Made by a program: the position numbers and the translations under genes. A DNA stretch of 64,000 bases, taken from positions 1,054,001-1,118,000 of the forward strand of contig NZ_CP024955.1 of NCBI RefSeq assembly GCF_002804065.1, read 5' to 3'. The notes below the pieces were generated by a model. It saw nothing but the letters and a program-made list of their open reading frames with translations. It was not told the origin of the DNA and did no database searches. The DNA is from Kyrpidia spormannii. GTDB taxonomy: Bacteria > Bacillota > Bacilli > Kyrpidiales > Kyrpidiaceae. Shown here piece by piece: positions 58,460-64,000 of the stretch. Positions within the stretch are counted from its first letter, which is position 1. Every line of letters begins with the position of its first letter.

Positions 58460-59116
58460 TCAAATGGGTTGCTGCGCCAACCGTCCATTTTCCAAAAGCA
58501 TCGTCCGAGTGGCAATCTGAGTGCTAACATCACGTACATGGGAGGTAAAAAGCACGGCGGCACCGTTTTCTGCACGTGTTCGAACCATCTCTATAGCCAC
58601 ATTTAATGAAGCTTCGTCCAGTGGGGCAAATGGTTCATCAAGAAGAAACACTCGGGCCTCGCGGCCGAACATACAAGCCCAGAACAATTTATATCGCATG
58701 CCTAACGAATAGTCCTGAACAAGGATATCCAACGCGTCGTTTAACCGAAATCTCTCCGCAGTCTGAGCAAAGTAAGGACAAAACTGATCTTCAGGCATAG
58801 CAAAGAGATGCCGAAAAAAACGAACGTTCTCCTTGCCGGTCAGGTAATCAAATAAATACGGGTTTGCCTGCAAATATACGAGATCAGCCAGCCATTCTTT
58901 TCGCTTCGGGCCGATAATAGGCTGTGAATGATACAGGACTTCTCCCTCCTTGGGCATCAATAGCTGGGCAATCAAGCGAAAAAGAGTGGTTTTTCCGCTG
59001 CCATTTGCCCCTTGTATCCAGAGAATATCCCCTTCCTGGACATCAAGAGAAACATTCTGCAGCACTGGTTGATTGGGTTCGTATTCAAAAGAGACCCCCC
59101 GTAGTTGCAACATCAT
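58460..59116 (-). CDS. ABC transporter ATPase of the circular bacteriocin cluster
   Basis: 218 residues from ATG 59116, which has AGGGGGCG upstream; a longer opening from 59209 overlaps the gene before. Walker A G-A-N-G-S-G-K-T is at 36-43, Walker B F-L-L-D-E-P ends with Glu161, and D-loop A-P-L-D follows. The signature is an unusual Y-S-L-G-M-R-Y-K (136-143) instead of L-S-G-G-Q. It would power export of the mature peptide, or self-protection, together with the membrane protein encoded upstream. Confidence 0.92.
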   Translation of the reverse strand: MMLQLRGVSFEYEPNQPVLQNVSLDVQEGDILWIQGANGSGKTTLFRLIAQLLMPKEGEVLYHSQPIIGPKRKEWLADLVYLQANPYLFDYLTGKENVRFFRHLFAMPEDQFCPYFAQTAERFRLNDALDILVQDYSLGMRYKLFWACMFGREARVFLLDEPFAPLDEASLNVAIEMVRTRAENGAAVLFTSHVRDVSTQIATRTMLLENGRLAQQPI

Positions 59117-59174
59117 GTGCCACGCGCCCCCTGATAGCGAAAGTTTCTCCTCCGCTTTAAATCGATTCAACACC

Positions 59175-61382
59175 TTATAAGCCGAACTGGGCTTCCATGA
59201 ACGCTGCAATCACAAACAGTATGACAGCGATCACAATCATAGGAACCACTTCTTGAGTTACCATAGAACGCAATGCTTGCAACGACCGTGTCCGTTTCGC
59301 ATGCAGGATTGCAGACCATACCATAAAGGGTATGACAGCGGACAACAGCGTTGCAGGAATCTCGAATATGGCGTGAGGAAGAAAAGCCTTCCAGATGAGA
59401 TCCAGGCGATCCTTTTGTTCCAGGATTTCAACTGCTATACCGGCGACAGCACCATTCAACCCGAGCAGAAGCAAACTGACCACACCGTAACTTAAACTAC
59501 CCAGCACAATCATTAACGCCATCGTCTCCAAGTTATGTACGAGATAGGTTAGAGCGGTTATCCCAGGATTACGTATTTCTGGCGGGGTCCACTTTCGCTC
59601 AACCAGCATCCCAATCAAGAAGGAACTTATATATATACCTATCATGATGAAAATCTTGCTCTTTTGCGCAAGCCATATGGAACCCATTCGACCGTATAGA
59701 TGGTCTCCCAAAGCAGAACTATAAGTGTAGCGTTCCCCTTTTGGCAAAATAACTGCTAGTAAACCAGCCGATAACAGCATCACCCCCAGAAATGTCGAGT
59801 ATTCTAAAGTAGCATTCAGGTGATGATCATTGAACAAATATGCCGTGAGAAATAACAATACAAACACGGTAGAAAGCAACCGCCTGGGGACTTGGTACAA
59901 AAATTGGAAGAATTTGGTTTCCATCGTAACCAATTGGATAGAAAATATATTTGGATAGTCAACTCGGTTCAAAACGAACATCCATGCACCCGAGAGCACG
60001 GTCACAAGGAGATAAATGAGCCACAGCCCGATCAGCCCGGTTATGGCGTGCAACCATTCGAATCCTACCGAGAAGGCACCGATCAGGAAAATCAGACTCA
60101 GCTCAAGGAGCAACGGGAAGCCCAGTACTCCCAGTAACGCGATTTTGGCAATCTTCATTTGCCTTACGCTCGTATTTGGCGAGAGGTTTAATAAATCAAC
60201 TTGTCGCAGTTCACTGGAGGGGTAAAGAATTGGAAAACTCCACAGCATAAACCACAGGCTTTGGTAAACCGCATATAATGAAATGGCCCAGAAAATCAGC
60301 ACAAACGCTGACAGATCCTTTAGAGACCAGGATACTACCGAAACTGCCACCGCTGAACTGATAGATGGAGGCAACCATAATTCCGTCCGCAGTGGAAACT
60401 GGGTCCGATTTTGGAACCGTTGTATCCACAATAAATCTCGCCAGATAAACGGATTCCGAGGGAATAAATGCCGTGCCAACAGATGATACAACCTGAACAG
60501 AACATCGGGATCACCGACAGTCACCACATCGCTCTGAGCCGCCCTCATTCTGTAACGAATGCCAACTACGATGTACAAAGCAAGGAAAGTGCAGAAAAAC
60601 GCAACTGATAGCCAGCCAAGCCATTTGTGGTGAATAAACATCTCCCAGATGCCGGATAGGGAACTGCTAAACCTGGCTCTCAAAGCTTGTGGAAGAATCA
60701 ACCATGCATGATCGGACCGAAAAATAGATACGGAAATAGGATGATCCGCAAAATCCGTCAAGACTTGATCGGAAACAAACCACAACAAACCTGTTACGAC
60801 TGTCAAACTGATTATGTACAAGACCGGAGGCATTCGATAAGGATTCGCTGCTGGCCCATACACATGACGGTACAACGTCCAAAGATAAACTCCGGAAACA
60901 ACTGCAATCCATAAAATTGCGATCCCGAATCCCAAAACCAGATTTCCAGTAACGTCCAGAATAATTGCAACCGACACAAATTGAAGCCCAATATGACGTA
61001 TCCAGAAACACGCCGTTTCGCCCAGCAGCCACGTTATCGTCAAGTCTTCATCAGGCCAAGGTGATTGTTTGAGGATATCCCGCAACGGATCATTCCTTAG
61101 TCGCTCCACATCCCTTCTAGCCATAGTACTTGGCATGTACAAATTAAACAACAGTGCAAGACCGGCTAGAACCCACCAACCTGGAATGCCACGGGATCCG
61201 AGTACGAGGTATGCAATCATGACAAAAACCGAGTTTTGCAGCACAACGGCGACTGTCCAAACTACCCAAGCCGGTACAGCGATACCAAAGATCTCTTTGA
61301 GCTTTAACACCACAGTGGCAAATTCCTGGCGCGTCTGATTCAGGACCATTATCCGTACGATTTCCCAGCGCACCCACTTCAT
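59175..61382 (-). CDS. Large membrane protein: permease-like region fused to a SpoIIM/DUF95 domain
   Basis: 735 residues from ATG 61382, with AAGGGGG six bases upstream; an earlier start at 61433 has no site. The first ~550 residues contain many membrane helices and resemble an ABC-2-type permease. The last ~190 residues are a SpoIIM/DUF95 domain, recognised by F-L-P-H-A-I-F-E-I-P-A-T-L and G-L-N-G-A-V-A-G-I. DUF95 proteins are a constant part of circular bacteriocin clusters, needed for secretion, maturation and immunity; there the other membrane protein is normally a separate gene. The fusion is what I see; its role is inferred. Confidence 0.85.
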   Translation of the reverse strand: MKWVRWEIVRIMVLNQTRQEFATVVLKLKEIFGIAVPAWVVWTVAVVLQNSVFVMIAYLVLGSRGIPGWWVLAGLALLFNLYMPSTMARRDVERLRNDPLRDILKQSPWPDEDLTITWLLGETACFWIRHIGLQFVSVAIILDVTGNLVLGFGIAILWIAVVSGVYLWTLYRHVYGPAANPYRMPPVLYIISLTVVTGLLWFVSDQVLTDFADHPISVSIFRSDHAWLILPQALRARFSSSLSGIWEMFIHHKWLGWLSVAFFCTFLALYIVVGIRYRMRAAQSDVVTVGDPDVLFRLYHLLARHLFPRNPFIWRDLLWIQRFQNRTQFPLRTELWLPPSISSAVAVSVVSWSLKDLSAFVLIFWAISLYAVYQSLWFMLWSFPILYPSSELRQVDLLNLSPNTSVRQMKIAKIALLGVLGFPLLLELSLIFLIGAFSVGFEWLHAITGLIGLWLIYLLVTVLSGAWMFVLNRVDYPNIFSIQLVTMETKFFQFLYQVPRRLLSTVFVLLFLTAYLFNDHHLNATLEYSTFLGVMLLSAGLLAVILPKGERYTYSSALGDHLYGRMGSIWLAQKSKIFIMIGIYISSFLIGMLVERKWTPPEIRNPGITALTYLVHNLETMALMIVLGSLSYGVVSLLLLGLNGAVAGIAVEILEQKDRLDLIWKAFLPHAIFEIPATLLSAVIPFMVWSAILHAKRTRSLQALRSMVTQEVVPMIVIAVILFVIAAFMEAQFGL

Positions 61383-61465
61383 AGGTGCCCCCTTATCCAA
61401 AGTTAACCGAGCACTCTTCTCTTGCAACATCACTTTTTGTTAGGCTGCCTCCCCGAGTAACTGAT

Positions 61466-61546
61466 TCGGCAGGTTGCGTCCGACAGTCAGGCAGTTCGAC
61501 GTCCCTGTTGCACGTCTGGCTACCCCACCGTCGGACAAGCTGCCGA
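61466..61546 (-). promoter_or_regulatory. Long stem-loop between bacteriocin precursor and downstream genes
   Basis: TCGGCAGGTTGCGTCCGAC (61466-61484) pairs with GTCGGACAAGCTGCCGA (61530-61546) with small internal mismatches. There is no T run after it on the minus strand. Such a structure could partly stop transcription or protect the precursor mRNA, so that the peptide is made in excess over its export genes. Confidence 0.6.
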
Positions 61547-61565
61547 GCCTACTTCCATGAGATTA

Positions 61566-61787
61566 CTACCACGCTATTGCTTGAAGCCAAAGATTCCTCT
61601 TGAGGTAGTTCAATACGACCGCAACAATGTAGTCTGCTGAGGCCGTCCAAACCGATAGGCTACCCCCGGATAGAATGGTAGTAATAATACTCATCGTGAT
61701 AATCGCCCAACCAAACTGGTTAATCAACGAAACAATCTGTTGAGCAACCCAATTGCCAACACCTAGAAAACCCATCAGATCAAACAC
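61566..61787 (-). CDS. Circular bacteriocin precursor (circularin A/uberolysin family)
   Basis: 73 residues from GTG 61787, with GAGGTGG eight bases upstream; starts at 61799 (77 aa) and 61775 are alternatives. The C-terminal half carries the family pattern S-I-I-T-T-I-L-S-G-G-S-L then A-S-A-D-Y-I, N-Y-L-K-R-N-L and Q-A-I-A-W. It aligns without gaps to my recollection of uberolysin (S-I-I-S-T-V-I-S-A-G-A-L, A-S-A-D-F-I, N-Y-I-S-R-N-L, Q-A-V-I-W). By that alignment the leader is three residues (M-F-D) and the mature ring is 70 residues, joining Leu4 to the final Trp. The peptide would form a helical bundle that permeabilises Gram-positive membranes. Confidence 0.9.
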   Translation of the reverse strand: MFDLMGFLGVGNWVAQQIVSLINQFGWAIITMSIITTILSGGSLSVWTASADYIVAVVLNYLKRNLWLQAIAW

Positions 61788-61823
61788 CAAACCACCCACC
61801 TCGCTGAAATTTGTCCCTACCTA

Positions 61824-63112
61824 GTAGATCGTTTCCCTTGTTTCGACAGCATTTGCAATCGACATATGATAGGGTAAGGTGACGATACGTGTAGAAATGA
61901 GGGAGCAGAATGCCGGGGCGTGTCTATCGAAAGTTGCATCCAGAAATTACACTGACGGAAGAGGAACGAATGCAGTTGGAACGCATTCGCCAATCCCGCT
62001 CGGAAAGTGTTCGCCATGTCCAAAGAGCGAGCATCCTTCTCCTGTGTGCGGACGGACAGAACAAGGCAGCCATTGCACGGGACTTGGGCATGAGCCTCGT
62101 TGCGGTCAACGGAACAATCCGCCGCGCTCGGAAAGTGGGCGTCTTGCAAGCCTTGGATGATCTGCCCCGCTCCGGTCATCCGGAGGTCATCACCCCGGAA
62201 GCGAAGGCTTGGCTGATCTCCTTGGCTTGCCAAAAGCCGACGGCCCTTGGATACCCGCACGAAGTGTGGACGTACAGCCTGCTGGCGCAACATGTCCGTG
62301 CACATTGTGAGGAGGCGGGACACCCGTCCTTGGCTCGCCTGGCGAAAGGAACCATCTCAAAAATTCTGAGAGCACAGGACATCCACCCTCACCGCATCGA
62401 ATACTATCTGGAAAAACGCGACCCTGAATTTGACGCCAAGATGGCTGAGGTACTGGCGGTCTACCAAGAGGTGGAGATCTTACGGGAGGCCGGCGACCCG
62501 CAAGCTCCTCTGAAAGCCATTCTGTCATATGACGAAAAGCCAGGCATCCAGGCCATCGCGAACACGGCACCTGACCGACTCCCTAAACCGGGAGTGGGAG
62601 GAACGCTTCAGCGGGATCACGAATACGTCCGGTTGGGGACGCTCAGTGTTCTCAGCGGGATTGATCTTGTAACGGGCCATGTGCATCATTCGTTGTGCGA
62701 ACGACACCGGAGTGCGGAGTTCATTGAGTTTTTGAAGGTGGTCGATGCGTACTATCCGCCCGGTGTAGAGATCCACATCATTTTGGATAACCACTCTGCT
62801 CATACGTCCAAGCAGACCCGAAGCTATTTGGAAAGCGTGCCGGGCCGTTTTACATTTGTGTTCACACCGAAACACGGTTCTTGGCTCAACATCATCGAAT
62901 CTTTTTTCGCCCAAATGAGCCGGACTGTTCTGCGGCACATCCGGGTGAACTCGAAGGAGGAACTGCGGGAACGGATTGAACAGTACTTGGATGAACTCAA
63001 CAAACACCCCGTTCCATTCCGATGGCGCTATGGGCTTCAAATGGTCAGAGAGTGACAAAACCTTTCAAGCATGTCGAATTATGCGGTGAACAGTTTTTCG
63101 GAAACGATCTAC
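61824..63112 (+). mobile_element. IS630-family insertion sequence with TA target duplication
   Basis: Perfect terminal inverted repeats GTAGATCGTTTCC (61824-61836) and GGAAACGATCTAC (63100-63112) are flanked on both sides by TA (61822-61823 and 63113-63114). That is the target duplication typical of IS630/mariner elements. Length is 1,289 bp. It appears intact and recent. Its left end is 36 bases from the precursor start codon of the bacteriocin. Confidence 0.95.
61910..63055 (+). CDS. IS630-family transposase
   Basis: 381 residues from ATG 61910. An N-terminal helix-turn-helix (A-A-I-A-R-D-L-G-M-S-L-V-A-V) is followed by the DDE catalytic domain: D in S-Y-D-E-K-P-G, D in I-L-D-N-H-S-A-H, and E in S-W-L-N-I-I-E-S-F-F. 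The frame is uninterrupted, so it is probably active. Confidence 0.96.
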   Translation: MPGRVYRKLHPEITLTEEERMQLERIRQSRSESVRHVQRASILLLCADGQNKAAIARDLGMSLVAVNGTIRRARKVGVLQALDDLPRSGHPEVITPEAKAWLISLACQKPTALGYPHEVWTYSLLAQHVRAHCEEAGHPSLARLAKGTISKILRAQDIHPHRIEYYLEKRDPEFDAKMAEVLAVYQEVEILREAGDPQAPLKAILSYDEKPGIQAIANTAPDRLPKPGVGGTLQRDHEYVRLGTLSVLSGIDLVTGHVHHSLCERHRSAEFIEFLKVVDAYYPPGVEIHIILDNHSAHTSKQTRSYLESVPGRFTFVFTPKHGSWLNIIESFFAQMSRTVLRHIRVNSKEELRERIEQYLDELNKHPVPFRWRYGLQMVRE

Positions 63113-63150
63113 TAGTGGTGCCCCTCGCGAAAATAATCGAGAGATAGTAC

Positions 63151-63245
63151 AGATATGGAAAACAGGACCGGCGCTCAAATTCAAACTGAGGAATCCTTTA
63201 CCGCAAAAGGAAAAATGGTACAAAATTTTTTGCCAACGGGCCATC
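63151..63245 (+). repeat. Remnant of an IS3-family right end
   Basis: GATATGGAAAACAGG, CCGGCG, AAATTCA and AGGAATCC recur in the same order as in the 3' part of the IS3 element (51683-51786). The copy has diverged and carries no transposase. It lies on the far side of the IS630, upstream of the bacteriocin precursor. Confidence 0.55.
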
Positions 63246-63258
63246 TCAAGTTAGCGGA

Positions 63259-63675
63259 TTATAAAACTCCACTAAACTCTATATCTTCGTTTCTCTTTCG
63301 CAATTCGTTGAGGAATTCCGGCTCATTCGATGGTGAGACAAGAACACGTCGACCGCTTTTGAGCACAATCGAAAGTCTGTTTCGTGCAAGTGCGGGCGCC
63401 GCCGTCGCATCACGAGTACGAAACACTGCATGAATTTCCCAGTATTCCACTTTCCTCTTGAATGGTCCTGAAATAATTGCCAAGGAATCAGCACTAAATT
63501 CGTAGTAAGTACACAGAGAGATCCACAGAATAAACCCATCAAGGAGCAGGAAGCCGATCCAGGGGAGATATGCCCTCTTTAACGCAAATATAACAGTAAG
63601 CGCAATGCAACACACAAAAATCGGTATAACAAGCCCATAGAACAGGACATCCCTTCTACTTGAAAACCGTTTCAT
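63259..63675 (-). CDS. Membrane protein with bacterial PH domain (DUF1200-like)
   Basis: 138 residues from ATG 63675, with AAGGAAGG upstream; a longer opening to 63786 is not supported. Two membrane helices (L-F-Y-G-L-V-I-P-I-F-V, Y-L-P-W-I-G-F-L-L-L-D-G-F-I-L) precede a compact domain with Y-Y-E-F-S-A-D-S-L, I-S-G-P-F-K-R-K-V and R-L-S-I-V-L-K-S-G-R-R-V-L-V-S-P. This is the layout of Bacillus YyaB/DUF1200 proteins with a bacterial PH fold. Function unknown. It lies outside the bacteriocin cluster as reconstructed. Confidence 0.75.
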   Translation of the reverse strand: MKRFSSRRDVLFYGLVIPIFVCCIALTVIFALKRAYLPWIGFLLLDGFILWISLCTYYEFSADSLAIISGPFKRKVEYWEIHAVFRTRDATAAPALARNRLSIVLKSGRRVLVSPSNEPEFLNELRKRNEDIEFSGVL

Positions 63676-63943
63676 CACTGCACTTCCTTCCTTATTGCCA
63701 CTTTTATGGATAATATTCCAGAGACCCTCGTCAGCGCAACGGCTTAAGGAGTGGTGACAGACCTCAAAATTATTTCGACTATCCACATACTTTCACCGAT
63801 GTCGGTTTGCCAGCAGGCAGGTGGAACAGGCGGCGAAAACCCGCCAACCTCGTGGAAATGCTTAAGCATAGAACGTTGTGGGATAGACGATGCCGGTACA
63901 CAGGCATATCCTATGAACCGGCATTTGATTCCCTTACCTGTGA
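63676..63943. other. Region without a recognisable gene
   Basis: Two overlapping opposite short frames exist but neither has a ribosome binding site or family match. A 7-bp hairpin (TGCCGGT with ACCGGCA, 63890-63922) is the only structure seen. Confidence 0.4.
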
Positions 63944-64000
63944 TCACTTGTCTAAGGTGTCAATCATCTGCTGGATGAACATCTCTTTCTTCGTAGCATT
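63944..64000 (-). CDS. Possible C-terminal end of a gene continuing past the window
   Basis: On the minus strand the last 57 bases read N-A-T-K-K-E-M-F-I-Q-Q-M-I-D-T-L-D-K then TGA. The composition is protein-like. Only 18 codons are visible, so this is tentative. Confidence 0.25.
   Translation of the reverse strand, partial: NATKKEMFIQQMIDTLDK

Noticed and set aside
59175-61382. Lantibiotic transporter or immunity protein
   Set aside because: No LanB/LanC/LanM-type modification enzyme is near, and the C-terminal DUF95 domain and neighbouring precursor point to a circular bacteriocin.
63744-63978. Overlapping short frames on both strands near the window end
   Set aside because: No ribosome binding site, no family resemblance, and the two frames exclude each other.

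Overview
The window looks like a chromosome segment of a GC-rich, spore-forming Bacillota, probably an Alicyclobacillaceae-type thermophile such as Kyrpidia. That taxon is inferred from gene content and order: floA, yqfC, yqfD, phoH, yqfF, ybeY, era, recO, glyQS, ccpN, yqfL, dnaG, sigA, trmK and nif3, together with a T-box leader, frequent GTG/TTG starts and high GC. It splits into two parts.

Bases 1 to about 33,475 are conserved core chromosome. In order they hold the 3' part of metY, a possible ribbon-helix-helix protein, mgtC, a peptide-type ABC binding lipoprotein, an IscA-like protein, rpsU and yqeY. Next come a LipL-like acyltransferase, nfeD-floA, and the sporulation and RNA-processing cluster yqfC to recO, which includes a DgkA-PAP2 fusion and the 50-codon yqzL. 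A glycine T-box precedes glyQS. Then come ccpN-yqfL-ppdK (control of gluconeogenesis and pyruvate phosphate dikinase), dnaG-sigA, an acyl-CoA dehydrogenase and an acyl-CoA synthetase, trmK-nif3, and an RNase P RNA gene that reads as type A.

Directly after the rnpB terminator, GC falls and an accessory region runs to the window end. It opens with a tyrosine recombinase, followed by a complete DNA phosphorothioation operon, dndB-dndC-dndD-dndE-dndA (35.4-41.6 kb). About 10 kb of mobile-element debris follows: an IS66 end carrying a group II intron, three decayed IS256-family copies, a 261-bp palindromic MITE with IS21-like ends, an IS1634 remnant and an IS3-family element. This debris separates the modification genes from a four-gene operon at 52.0-56.5 kb. 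That operon encodes a PLD-nuclease/helicase, a 67-aa protein, an SMC/DndD-like ATPase and a 161-aa protein, and is most simply read as the restriction partner of Dnd.

The last section, 58.0-61.8 kb on the minus strand, is a compact gene cluster for a circular bacteriocin of the circularin A/uberolysin type. It has a 73-aa precursor, a large membrane protein joining a permease-like region to a SpoIIM/DUF95 domain, an ABC ATPase, and a small membrane protein that is the immunity candidate. An IS256 pseudogene bounds it on one side and an IS630 insertion on the other; the IS630 sits only 36 bp upstream of the precursor start. The Dnd/restriction pair and this bacteriocin cluster are the two systems most worth following up.
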